Shown here: piece by piece, positions 10,468 through 21,271 of the stretch
Numbering within the stretch: position 1 is the first letter of the stretch
How the letters are laid out: every line of letters starts with the position of its first letter
Assembly (NCBI GenBank): GCA_036927565.1
Contig: JAYESD010000005.1
Location: 14,538,565-14,602,564, forward strand
Direction: 5' to 3'
From: Tuctoria greenei
Taxonomy: Eukaryota > Streptophyta > Magnoliopsida > Poales > Poaceae
DNA: 64,000 nt
The notes under the pieces: generated by a model
Seen by the model: only the letters and a program-made list of their open reading frames with translations
The model's database searches: none
Told to the model about the DNA's origin: nothing
Position numbers and translations under genes: made by a program

Positions 10468-12633
10468 CTAAGGACCCTGAGTGCTGGGCGCGATGACGAA
10501 CTGGTCACCGTTGCTGTCGTCGGAGCTGCTGGCTGGAGTAGCGGTGGAGGGAGCTGCCGGAGCCGAAGGAGCCACCGTCGGTGCCTGCTGTGAAGGAACT
10601 GCTGGAGCAGGGGCACTGACGACGGAGGCCGGCGACTGGTGGAACAGAGTCGTAGCCGGCAGCGAGGAGTGAAGCGAAGCACTAGGAGCCAGAAGAGGAG
10701 ACATGCTGAAGGAGGGAATCGGTGTAGAAGGTACTGGGGCCACTGGAGCGGCAGCTGGAGCCAGGACTGGAGGTGGTGGAGCGACTCCTGGCAGTTGCGA
10801 CGGGAGGGCAATCCCGGTTTGGGTGTAGAGGTTGGTGATCAACCCCAGGATGCCCATCATCGCCTGCTGCGTCTACTGCTGCTGGTCGAGGGTGCGCTGG
10901 TGCATCTGGTCGATGAGCCCTGTCAGCCTGTCAGTGTCTTCACGCCTCTCACGGGCGATCTGACGCTACATCTCCTGCTGCTGCTGCTGGAGCTCAAGGA
11001 GACGGGCAGCCTGCTCCGCTCGGGCCTGCTCGGCTGCTAGCCTGTCCAGACGCTGCTGCTCAACCATCTGCTGGAGAAGCGACGTCAGCTCTGACGGCTG
11101 TGTGACCTACGCCTCAGTGACGGGAGGTGGAGTAGGAGGTGGCACTATAGAGCCTCTAGCCTCCGCGTCGTGCTGCATGGGAGAGGGCGGAGGAGGGAAA
11201 TACTCCTTGACACTGTCGTCGGTATCGCTCTCAGACCAGATATGCTGCAAGTCCTCCCTCTGTGCCTCAGCCTCGGCAAGCCTCTCATCCTCCTTCTCTA
11301 GGTCAGACCAGTCCTCCTCAGACAGTCGGGCCCTGACCTGACGCTCAACTGGACGGCCAAGGCAGAGGTCTCCAGGAGCTGGGGCACGGTAGTGTCCGAA
11401 CCGTGTCACACTCTCGTCAGAGAGACGGTCGTGCACGGCGGACCCCTCGGGAACCATCATAGTGAGCAGGTAGCTGATCCAGTGCCCATATACTAGCTGC
11501 CTCATCATGCCCACACCGTCTGTGATCACATCCTCCATCTCGCATATGAGGACGTCCATGATGTCGAACTCCATCCCGTTCATGATGTAAAACAGGAGAG
11601 TCTGCTGCAAGCTGGTGAACCCCTCCAAGTAGCCAGACCTCGGCAGGAGCGTGCGGCGCAAGGCGAGGTGCACTGTGCGCGCAGCAGGAGTCAACAAAGC
11701 TGGAACTCTCGGCTGGTCAGGAGAGAAAGTAGGACCGAACAAAGAACGGATCTCCTCCAGCGGTGGTGCCACTCCTCCAGTGAGCGGCCTCCTCGGTGGA
11801 TCTGCCTGACCATAGACCCTCTCATGCACGCAGGTGTCGTGCAAGTCCACTCCAAGCAACTGTCCCAGCGTCTGCCTCGTCAAGTGGTAGTGCTGACCCA
11901 TAAACATGAAATCAATTGATCTTCTGCCCTCAGAGACATAGAGGGTGGCGTAGGAGACGCGGGCCCAATCTTCCACATAGGCACTCCGCTCATATGCCAT
12001 CAGCTGCACCAAGCCTCGGTACCTCTCAAAGTAAGGACGGATCTCCGTCTCTGCTGCCAAAGCTAGCTGTCCCCAATCCAGATAGTTGTGTTGAAACAGC
12101 TTGTGCCCTCGACGCCTGTAGGTCTCGTAGAGAGACGCCTGGGTGACAGTCCAGAAGCGACTATCCACTAGAGCCTCTCAGGGCTGTGGGTACCACTCCT
12201 CAAGCAGCACATTCCATCTGAGCTTGCGAAACTGCTTGGCCTTCATCTTCTGGTAGTCGGTCAACCGGACTCCTTCAGCGACATGGACAGTGGTGTCCAT
12301 CTCGTAGATAGCACGCTGGGCCTCCATGTCCTCACGACGGTCGACAGCCGTCGGTCTCGGACGAGGAGCTGCCGGAGGATGACCCCCACGGGTCCAGGCT
12401 GAGCGCCAGCGGACGAGAGGCTCAACCGGCTCTTCCTCGGCCTCGGAGTCGTCGATCACAGGAGGCTGCCTCGGACGAGCCTCGCGGATCCTCAGCGACC
12501 CTCCTCGGCCACGCTAATGCTCCTCGGCGGCGCGAGTGGCCATCAAGGCCTTCTTCTCCTCCTTCGACAGTTTTTGCTTCTTTGCGGCCGGCTCCGCGAT
12601 AGCCTTGCCCTTGTTCTTCTTGTCGCGAGCCAT
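10468..12633 (-). pseudogene. Env-like extra ORF of Copia element A (five in-frame stops)
   Basis: From an ATG at 12633 one reading frame of about 720 codons can be followed to 10468. It is interrupted by single in-frame stops near 12516, at 12178-12180, at 11107-11109, near 10965 and near 10873. The start is lysine-rich (MARDKKNKGKAIAEPAAKKQ). The central 350 residues (12168-11107) are a folded-looking domain with RSIDFMFMGQHYHLTRQTLG and EMEDVITDGVGMMRQLVYGH, resembling the putative plant transposon protein domain of env-like ORFs. A glutamine-rich coiled coil and a proline/alanine/serine tail follow. An extra ORF downstream of pol is known in Sireviruses. No transmembrane segment or signal peptide is evident, so any envelope role is doubtful. 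At least three stops are TAG where a glutamine repeat is expected. Confidence 0.7.
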
Positions 12634-14024
12634 TGCGATGCCCGAGAGCACAGAGTCGACGAAGGAGATGACGTGGAGATCAACGGGTCGGGAAACCCTA
12701 GCGACGGGACCGGAGATGGCGGTGTCACCTGGGTGGAGGAGTGGCGATGGCTAGGTGAAGCGGCGGCAACAGCTTGGTGGAGGCGAGCGGCGGCGGCGAC
12801 TGGTGGAGCGGCGGCGGTGAGGCGGCGGCTTGTGGAGGCGGCGGTGCTTGTGATGGAGGCGCGGTGGAGTGGGCGGCGCGTGATTAGAGGCGGCGGCGCG
12901 ACGGGCGGCGGCGGCCGGTGGACGGCGACGGCGGCCTGTGGGCGGCGGCGGCGTCCGGCGGCAGCGGTGGCGGCAGTCGGTGGTGGCGCGGCGAGGTGAA
13001 AGTGGTGGCGGCGTCGGGATCGGGAGAGAGAAAGGCGAAGGGGTACGGCCGGTTTAAATAGTGGGTCCCAAACCCTAGCCGAATTTTTAACACCGGATGG
13101 ACCAATGTTAGATGGGATATAGATCGGTCGAATGCCACAGTAAGGATATTCAAAAAGTTGCTGTTGACATCGGATGGACCGACGTTTAGGGTTTGGATCA
13201 TCGGTCGAATGGCACAGTAAGGGTGTTCCAAAGAGGGATGTTGACACCGGATGGTCCGGCGTGGGAGGAGGTAACATTGGTGGAATTGACCACAGCTCCA
13301 GAATAGAGAACACCGGATGGACCGATGTTTTTCAGAATGAACGCGTCGGATCATTTGAGATTCTGACTGAACTGTCCCTTGAAGATTGAACACCTATTGG
13401 TCCGATGAAGGATTGACCTAGACATCGGATAATCCGATGACTGCAAAACAAAAACATCCCATATATGTCCTTTGACCAAACAACCAAGCAAAGATAAACA
13501 CATGTCTTAGGACTTTCTGGGCAACCCCTTACCCCTCAAAAATGCTAATATGCCAATAACTTGGCTAATCCTTAAAGCAAATGGAACACCGAGAAAAATA
13601 GGAGGAAAATATCCAAATAAAATGTAAGGCCCATGCTTTGTGAGGTAGAGTATGAGGACTTCTATCTCTTTGAAGCATGTTCCTCTAGGCATTAACGCAC
13701 CTAACATTTTGTTCTTTCCACCTTATATGAGTTGAGATATTGCATTTCAAACAAGTCTCTTTCTCATGAGGTGGGTTCCCCTTTGTGACAATCTACCGTA
13801 TGCAATGCCAAACATTTTATAATGCAAGAAATTGTAAATCTATATGGCAGGCATCATGCAAGGCATAAAGTAAATCTATCTTGCCAAGTTTGAACCTTTC
13901 AAAGGCTTCTTCAGGGAGAGCTACTCTCCAAGCCTTGGGAAACCCAAAAGAACCACCATCCCAAGCTAACCCTTGCTCACCCCTATCCTTTGAGAGTTAG
14001 GCAAGACCTATATGATATGCATTC
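12634..14024 (-). other. Region between pol and the env-like ORF in Copia A
   Basis: Next to the env-like ORF is a GC-rich, GGC-repeat stretch (about 12646-13030) that makes long spurious frames on both strands. It is followed by a group of diverged direct repeats (about 13090-13440), each with (A/G)ACA(C/T)CGGATGG(A/T)CCG and TCGGTCGAATGGCACAGTAAGG blocks spaced about 75 bp apart. From 13480 to 14024 the sequence is AT-rich and non-coding and matches 42340-42940 of element D. Confidence 0.6.
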
Positions 14025-16453
14025 TTACATGACGTTCGTTGCATCTAGCACATTTAATTCACTTCTTAGCCTAGAAAAAGTTTTCTCATCCAGTGGTTTA
14101 GTGAAGATATCCGCCAATTGTTCTTCGGACCTAACACCTCTCAAAGAGATGTCTCCCTTAGCTTCATGGTCCCTTAAGAAATGATGGCGAATATCAATGT
14201 GCTTAGTGCGGGAGTGTTGAACGGGGTTTTTAGCTATCTTAACCGCACTTTCATTGTCACAAAGGAGAGGCACACAACCAAGTTTAATACCAAAGTCCAA
14301 AAGGGTTTGTTTCATGTAAAGAATTTGGGCACAACATGCACCGGCCGCAATGTATTCCGCTTCCGCCGTGGACAAAGCGACGGAATTTTGCTTCTTGCTA
14401 GACCAAGAAACTAGGGAACGCCCAAGCAAGTGGCACCCACCGGAGGTACTCTTGCGATCCACGCGGCATCCGGCAAAGTCCGAATCTGAGTATCCCACAA
14501 GATGGAATTTTGCACCTTTAGGGTACCACAAGCCCACACTAGGAGTATGCTTAAGATACCTAAGTATCCTAAAGACCGCCTTCCTATGCGATTCTTTAGG
14601 TGCCGCTTGAAAGCGTGCACACAAGCATACACTAAACATGATATCGGGCCTAGATACGGTAAGGTAAAGCAATGAACCAATCATAGAACGATAGTTAGAC
14701 TGATCAATAGGTTTACCGTCCTTATCCGCGTCGAGATGACAATTTGTTGCCATTGGCGTGCTTCTTGAGATACAATCTCCCATCTCAAATTTCTTCAAGA
14801 GGTCCTTGGTGTACTTCTCTTGATAGACGAAGGTCCCCTCTTGAAGTTGCTTGATTTGAAATCCAAGGAAGAAGTTGAGCTCTCCGATCATTGACATCTA
14901 GAATTCCCTAGACATCATTTTGCCAAACTCATGGCTAAAAGCTTCGTTAGTTGAACCAAAAATAATATCATCAACATAAATTTGACAAATGAACAAATCT
15001 CTGTTGATGTCCTTTGTGAAGAGTGTGGTGTCCACCCTCCCGATCTTGAATCCTTGCATGATGAGAAAATCCCGTAGTCGTTCGTACCATGCCCTAGGTG
15101 CTTGCTTGAGCCCGTACAGTGCCTTGTGCAACCTTTACACATGATTAGGATTCCTCGGATCTTCAAACCCGGGAGGTTGTTCAACATAAACAAGCTCGTT
15201 AATGTAACCATTAAGAAAGGCACTTTTCACATCCATTTGATAAAGTCTAATACTATGATGTGAAGCAAAGGCAAGAAGTATACGGATGGCTTCTAGCCGG
15301 GCGACCGGGGCAAATGTCTCCCCAAAATCTAATCCTTCAACTTGCGAGAACCCTTTGGCCACAAGTCTTGCCTTGTTGCAGACCACAACACCATTCTCGT
15401 CTTGTTTGTTGCGGTACACCCACTTTGTTCTGATGACGTTCTTGTCCTTGGGTCGCTCCTCCAACACCCAAACTTCATTGCGGATGAAGTTGTTGAGTTC
15501 TTCTTGCATGGCCATCACCCAATTTGGGTCTTGGAGTGCTTCCTCAATGTGAGTGGGTTCTACACACGAAACAAAAGAGTAGTGCTCACAAAACGAAGCA
15601 ATGTGGCGAGAACGTGTACTTACCCCCTTGACGGACTTCCAATGATTTGATCCATTGGATGCGCCTTGGAGATGCGTCCATGCTTCATAAGCGGTTGTGA
15701 AGCACTTGGCGAAGGTGATGCGTGTTGCTCCTCTTGTGGTTGGACTTGATCATGGACTTCTTCTTCTTCTTGATGTTGTTGTGCTTGTGAGTCTTGAGTC
15801 GGCAATGGATCATCCTTCTCTTCTTCGTCAACTTGAGGCGCCATAGAGTTGTTGTTAGAACTAGAAGCTCCCCCTTAATCATGGCTTTCCTCAACTTCCG
15901 GCTTGATGTCTCGAATGGCCATGTTCTTCATGGCTTCTCGTAGAGGCTCATCATCTATTTCATCATGACCAAAACTCTCCTCTTGGGAGCCATTAGATTC
16001 ATCAAACTCAACATCACAACTTTCTTCAACTAAACTGGAGGTTTGGTTGAATACTCGATATGCTTTTGAGTTTGATGCATAACCAAGAAATATACCAACA
16101 TCACATCTTCTTTCAAACTTACCGAGCCTCTTCTTGCGGTAGATGTAGCACTTGCATCTAAAGACTCGAAAGTAGGAGATGTTGGGCTTTCTCCCAATGA
16201 GAAGCTCGTACGGGGTCTTTTGAAGTAGTCGATGGACATAAACCCTATTTGCAGCATGGCACGCCGTGTTGATCGCTTCGGCCCAAAACTTCTTCGACGT
16301 GCCGTAGTCATCAAGCATTGCTCTTGCAAGAGTGATGAGTGTCTTGTTCTTCCTTTCAACAACACCGTTTTGTTGAGGGGTGTATGTGGCCGAAAACTCA
16401 TGTTTTACTCCTTCACGGTCACACCACTCCCCAATTTTGTAGTTCTTGAATTC
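14025..16453 (-). pseudogene. Copia A pol, 3' half: integrase C-part, reverse transcriptase, RNase H
   Basis: Reading leftwards from 16453, the frame starts inside integrase with the second and third catalytic residues in SDNGTEFKNY and NGVVERKNK, then VGIFLGYASNSKAYRVFN. A low-complexity glutamine/glutamate linker follows (about 15620-15880). The reverse transcriptase (15518-14898) has FAPVARLEAIRILLA, QMDVKSAFLNG and YVDDIIFGS (catalytic pair near 14967-14978). RNase H has YSDSDFAGCRVDRKSTSG and ADIFTKPLDE before the stop near 14025. Single in-frame stops interrupt it near 15132 and 14898, and the linker is shifted. The rest of the polyprotein is at 29354-32290, separated by Gypsy B. Confidence 0.9.
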
Positions 16454-16458
16454 GGTGC
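16454..16458. repeat. Target-site duplication of Gypsy element B (left copy)
   Basis: GGTGC precedes the TGTCGAC terminus and recurs at 29339-29343 after the ACCGACA terminus. Element D carries the same integrase sequence uninterrupted with a single GGTGC (near 45380), confirming the empty site. Confidence 0.95.
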
Positions 16459-17289
16459 TGTCGACTGTTGGAGTCGGCAGATCCCCTGACACTACAAAAG
16501 TGTGGAAGGAGTTTGTGGTTCGGTTTGGGCGCGCGGAGACTCAAGAAGGTGAATTGCGATTGGACTCGAGTGACACAGTAGTTTACGTGGTTCGGGCCGC
16601 CTGAGCGTAATACCCTACTCCACGGGAGTGTATGTGTGTTGTATTAACTTGTGAGCTTGAGTGTGTTCCCGTGTGCCCCCTCGTGTATCGTCGGTTTGTC
16701 CTTTTATAGTACAAGGACAAACCGTTACAGGTCAGCCTGGCCCGACATGTGGCCCTGGCGGTTATTGGCATTGATACACGAGATTAATTGTTGTTAATAA
16801 CCCTGTAACGGCTCCGACAGTGCCGTTACAGGTGTTAAGATCATCCGATTAAATATCATTAATGTGGAATTAATGATAATTAATCGGGTCTTGAAGTCCG
16901 CGGCTGTCCTTTGGAGATCCGGAGCCGTTACAACGTCTCCCGGGGGTTTAAAGTGGCCAGCTCCGACGTATGGACACGTGGCAGCTCCGGAGCTTGCTCG
17001 TGGGAAGCGGGAAGCTCCGGGGCGGTTTGCTACGTGTCAGGTCCGGAGCTTCTCTCGGTCAGGGGCTACCTCCGGAGGTGCCGTTTCAGTACTTGGCCCG
17101 GAGCTTCACCCTTGCGGGTAATAGCTCTGGTGTGACAGTACACGTGGCAACCTAGAGGTTAACCATGTTGGAGAAGCTGGTCCGGTCACGTCTGGCGAGT
17201 GGGCCCCCGAGGGTCTTCAATTTGAGTAGATGTCCTTCCCTTGAGATCTTTGTAACCTCAGGGGGTGTATGGTTTTTAGGGTACCGACA
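16459..17289 (-). repeat. 3' LTR of Gypsy element B (831 bp)
   Basis: Starts TGTCGACTGTTGG and ends GGTACCGACA on the + strand. It has the same length as the 5' LTR at 28508-29338, with about five substitutions between them (near 16490, 17042, 17132 and 17175). It carries several CTCCGGAGCT-like palindromes between 16900 and 17110. Confidence 0.95.
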
Positions 17290-17301
17290 GTGGCCCCCTG
17301 G
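17290..17301 (-). promoter_or_regulatory. Polypurine tract of Gypsy element B
   Basis: On the - strand the 12 bases before the 3' LTR read CCAGGGGGCCAC. The same tract precedes the LTR of element C at 40556-40567, supporting a conserved plus-strand primer. Confidence 0.8.
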
Positions 17302-17819
17302 ACCTACCTCCGGGGAAGGCCAACGGGATGAAGTCATTCCGCCGGAGGTGGGTCCATACTTGCGACTCTTGAACTGGGTCTTCAAGGGTCTTCGGAGGTG
17401 CCTTTGGCGGGGCTTTATGGTTGAGTCCCGACGCGTGGCGCACCTCAGGCGGCAGATAAGATCTTTGACGTGCGGATCTCTCGCAATTGAAGGTCGTCGG
17501 TTCCCGATACGAAAACCGTATCGGTTCCGCGCGCCTTGTCAGCCCGCCGCCTTTGGGTTTCCCGCCTCGTGATGACAACTGTTCGCCTGGGTAAGAGCCT
17601 CGACTTGATCGTCGGGGTGGTCCCGGGCCCTCTTGTCATCGGCTGGGTTGAATTCTTGAGTAGTATGCTTGACTCCCCTGCAGTTTCCATCCAAGCGTTG
17701 CGAGGGCTTACTTAAGAAGGAAAGCGCACCGTCGGGAGTTCTTTACGCTTTCCATCTGTTCTTGCGCTCAAACTCCCAACTCGTGCTTTGCTTCTCTTCT
17801 CTCGCCTAGCTGTGCTGCG
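17302..17819 (+). promoter_or_regulatory. Probable promoter/leader of the antisense gene in Gypsy B
   Basis: A non-coding stretch between the LTR and the antisense ATG. It includes a perfect hairpin CGATACG (17505-17511) / CGTATCG (17517-17523) that is also present in element C near 40335-40350, although both elements have diverged. Conservation of a short structured leader beside a conserved ORF suggests an antisense promoter region. No TATA box can be named with confidence. Confidence 0.35.
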
Positions 17820-19604
17820 ATGGAGTTGGGTCTGCGTGAGAGTCGTTTGAAGACGGAGAGCGATCTGAAGAAGGTCCGAGCCCTCATGGGGTGGTCATCG
17901 GACTTCTTCAACCGTTCAGTCCGCGCCGGCGGGGAGCTTCCCTTTAAAAAGGAGCACTCCGGCGAAATGGTGTACTTTTCATCGTACGCCATGGTGGGGC
18001 TGATCCCACCGTTTTCTTCCTTCTTCTTGATGCTGCTGTACTTCTATGGTCTGCAGCTATACCACCTTGGCCCTCACTCCCTCCTCCTTGTGTCCATCTT
18101 TGTCCACTTCTGCGAGATGTGGGTGGGCATCCCTCCCTGCATCGAGCTCTTCCGCACCTTCTTCACCGTCCAAACCACCGGCCGAAGTGACGAGTACCTT
18201 GGCTTCTACTATTTTGTGAAGCGCAAGAAGTGCCCGTTCAAGTACCTCCGGTCGTTCCCTTCCGGGAAGTGGGATGACTGGAAGAAAGATTGGGTAGTCG
18301 TCCGGGTGGAGGAGCACGAGCGGTTGGAGCTGCCAGACGGTCTGCCCGGCATTGACACGTCGGTGTGGAGCGAAGTTCCGGTGCTGGCGGCAGCTTTCGA
18401 CCCCGTCCTGTCCAGGATCCGCCAATGTGTGGAGGGAGGATTGACTCCCCAGGCGGTGTTCTGCAACTTCCTGTCCAACAGGTGGGCGCCGCTGAAGAGG
18501 AGGGAGAAGCTCGCCTGGGCCCTCAACAGCGTGATGGACGAGGATCGGGTTGAAGTCCAACATGGTGGGGAAGTCCTTGGAGTTTCACCTCAAGAAATTC
18601 CAGCACGGCATCGATGTAGACGGAGAGTACCTGACTCCGCCACCGGCTTTCCTCCCCCTGAACGTGGAAGTTGAGTTCAGCAGGGAGCTCCGGCGGAAGA
18701 TGCCCGCGCTTGACGACCTTGGCGTCGTCGAGAGAAGATCGACCGCCCGGTTGGCGATCCCCGGGTTGTCGGAAGGCGGCTCCGCCCCTGTCTCTCAGCC
18801 AAGAGCTGAGGTCACCGGCAAGGGCAAGGAGCTGGCGGAGGAGCCGGAGAGCCGGAAGAGGAAGCTGCGACATGCTGATGGAAGGTCCGTCAGGCTTGCT
18901 ACTTCCCCGCCTGTTCCCCGTCCTCAGGAAGGAAGATCCTCCGCCGCTGTAGCGTCTGTCCCCGTGGTGGGGTCTTTTCGGAGCGCTACTGTTCCGGCGG
19001 TGGGATCCTCCCGGAGTGCAGCTGTCCCTGTGATGGGTCCCTCCGGAGGTGCCAGTTCCGGACAGGCGACTCCGGTTCGAGAAGCGGTGAGGGCCTCCAG
19101 GTCTAGGAGTTCCTCCCGGTCAAGGAGAGCTCCGACCCGGGAAACGCCCGCGGCTACAGCAAGTCCTGGGAGTCCTCCCGGAGCTCCTACGCCGACCGTG
19201 GCCAGCCCGGAACGTCCGGGAAAGAGGTTCCGCGCAAGCTGGTGCGTGAGCCTCCCAAGGTAATTTTTCTTGCTTACCTCAATTAACTTTTAATTATAGC
19301 ATCTGTTTGCTCATTTTCTTCATTCTTCATCTGCAGCGTTCCCAAGAAGGGGGGTGAAGTTCCGCCCTCAGCCACAGTGTCTGAGGCTACGAGGGCTTCT
19401 GCTCCAGCTCCGGTGCCGCCCCAGGCGGAGGCTGCGACAGCTCCGGCGCCGGCTGTCGTGGTCATGGACCTCGACTCATCCCCAGAAGTTCCCGTGGTAG
19501 CGCCGGACCACGGAATTGAAGATGCGCCAGCGGCACCCGCTCCGGAGGTTGAAGCTTCGGGCCCCTGTGCTGCAGATGCTTCGCTGTCGAGCCGGAGGAA
19601 GTAG
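17820..19604 (+). pseudogene. Antisense gene of Gypsy B, 5' part (gypsy-type transposon domain), frameshifted
   Basis: It starts at the ATG at 17820 (MELGLRESRLKTESDLKKV), which element C shares. The first 240 residues include GEMVYFSSYAMVGLIPPFSSFF, RKKCPFKYLRSFPSGKWDDW and NRWAPLKRREKLAWALNSV. This is the plant 'putative gypsy type transposon' domain often found antisense in Tat elements. An 11-base deletion relative to element C near 18548 shifts the frame; coding continues in the next frame from about 18550 with EFHLKKFQHGID to 19259. A 77-bp intron (19260-19336, GTAATTTTT...CTGCAG) then joins to a proline/alanine-rich second exon. Function unknown; a DNA- or RNA-associated structural protein is a guess. 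Confidence 0.75.
19260..19336 (+). other. Probable spliceosomal intron in the antisense gene of Gypsy B
   Basis: GT...AG boundaries with a pyrimidine-rich 3' end (TTCTTCATCTGCAG). Without removal the frame hits TAA right at the donor; with removal it continues into CVSLPSVPKKGGEV. Element C has a matching 78-bp intron at 38563-38640, conserved at the donor, acceptor and flanking exon bases. Confidence 0.65.
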
Positions 19605-21271
19605 CGGTCCCGGCTTCAGAGCCGGAAAGTGCTGAAGCCCCGGCGGTTGAGCCGGAGGTAGCTGAAGCCCCGGCGTGCGAGCCGGAAGTTGAAGTGGTTC
19701 CGGCAATTGAGCCGGTTACTTCTGAAGCTCCGGTCGCAGAGCCGATAGTTATTGGAGCGCCGGCTGCAGAGCCGGTGATGGTGGAGGCACCGGCTGTAGA
19801 GCCGGTGGTTGAAGAGGCGAGGGAGCTTGAGCCTCCCTCGGAAGAAGCGTCCCGGCCGGAGCCATTGGAGGCGACGACGTCGATGGTACCCGTGGCGGAG
19901 CCAGAGTGCCTGAACGAAGTCGCCGGCCCCCAGCCTGAGGGGGCGAATGAAGATTTGGTGGCGGGACCTTCTTCGGTGGCGACTGAGGCCATCCCGGAGG
20001 AGGGCCCTAGTGCCTTGGAAGCTCGGGGTTCCGCTCTCGTAGAGTGGGACCCAATTTTTGTAAATGAAGACCCGCTGGAACCAGCGGAGGAGACCCCAGA
20101 AGGTCCGGAGCCCATCTCGCTGTCGATGTCCATCGACAACGCTTGCTCTAGTCTGCGCCAAGTCCAACTAGCCTTCTTCCACGACAGCAAGGTTCTTGAA
20201 GAGGAGCGCCAAACCCTTAGGAGGTGGCGTAATAGACTCCAATTCGAGACCAAGCTGGCGCAGTCGAGGATTGCTGAGGACAAGGAATGGATCAGGCGGG
20301 AGAAGGTCCGCCTAGAGCTCTGGGGTGAGATGCTGGACGAGAGGGAGAGCATGACTCACAACCTCGACGCCCAATCCCGGGAGTACCATGACCAAGCTAA
20401 AGCTGCCAATGATGCGGCCAACGCTCGGTTCGATCAACTCGAAGCCATCAGTACCGCACTCATCAAGCGCCGAGAGGCACTTGAGGGAAGGGAAAAGCGG
20501 CTCGAGGATGAGGAGCAAAAACTCCTGGAGCTACGGGATGACGTCTTGCGACGTGAAGAAGAGCTCGCCGAGAAGACAGCTCTGGCGGACAAAGGTATCG
20601 AGGAGCGCGCTAAAAAATTGGAAGAGCGCTGCCTCGAGGAGGAGGAGAAGACCTGGGTGCGAGGGCAAGAACTCTACGAGTATGAGTGTGCCCTCGTCGC
20701 CCGGGAGAAGAAAATAGAGGCTAGGGAGAAAGACCTGGTCGACCGCCGGAACAAGATCCACCTCCGGGAGGAGGAGCTCGGAAGACTCGAAAAGCGGGTT
20801 GCTGCGAAGATTCAGCAAAACGCCAAAGAAGTTGAGCGACTCTCCCGTGAGAATTCGGAGCTGGCGGCGGCCTGGAGGTCCTTGGAAGAGATGAAGGGCC
20901 TGAGGAAGACGGACTCCCTGCAAATTTGGGAGTTCCTGAGCAAGGCCGACGATGCGCTGGCGCCTATGGGTTTCAGCCCCGTGCTTCCGGATGATCCGGA
21001 GCCGGAGCCGGACCTTGCATTGCAGGCGTTGAGCGCTGCGGGCAGCAAGCTCTCCAAGGTGGGCGACGTCATCGCGGACCAGCTTGAGGTCGAGGGTCAA
21101 TCCCTGGCTAGAAACGTCACAGAGTATGTGTTGACGTGTTACACTAGCCGGAACCCTCGATTCCCTCTGGACCCGGTGCTTGAAGGCCCCGTTGAAGGAG
21201 AAGGCGAAGCTACCCGAGCCAGCGTGTCGGAGGTCGCCCAGAAGGTCGCTGAGTTCTTCCATAGGGTCTAG
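19586..21271 (+). pseudogene. Antisense gene of Gypsy B, 3' part: repeat region and long coiled coil
   Basis: The frame open from about 19586 encodes about eight imperfect repeats of the type APA(V)EPV(V)xE (19590-19830), then an acidic linker, and from about 20160 a long heptad-rich coiled coil (EEERQTLRRWRN, EKRLEDEEQKLLELRDDV, KLEERCLEEEEKTW) to the stop at 21269-21271. The start is not an ATG: this is the continuation of the second exon from 19337, but a frameshift near 19585 separates it from SLSSRRK-stop. The same architecture is present in element C, so the coiled coil is an original part of the antisense product. Confidence 0.7.

Noticed and set aside
12517..12999. Long GC-rich open frames on both strands (12517-12999 and 12543-13313)
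   Set aside because: They lie in the GGC-repeat leader of the Copia env-like ORF, encode only alanine/glycine/arginine runs, and have no homologous frame in element D.
16583..16771. Identical 62-codon frames at 16583-16771 and 28632-28820
   Set aside because: They are the same stretch of the two LTRs of Gypsy B, not a duplicated gene.
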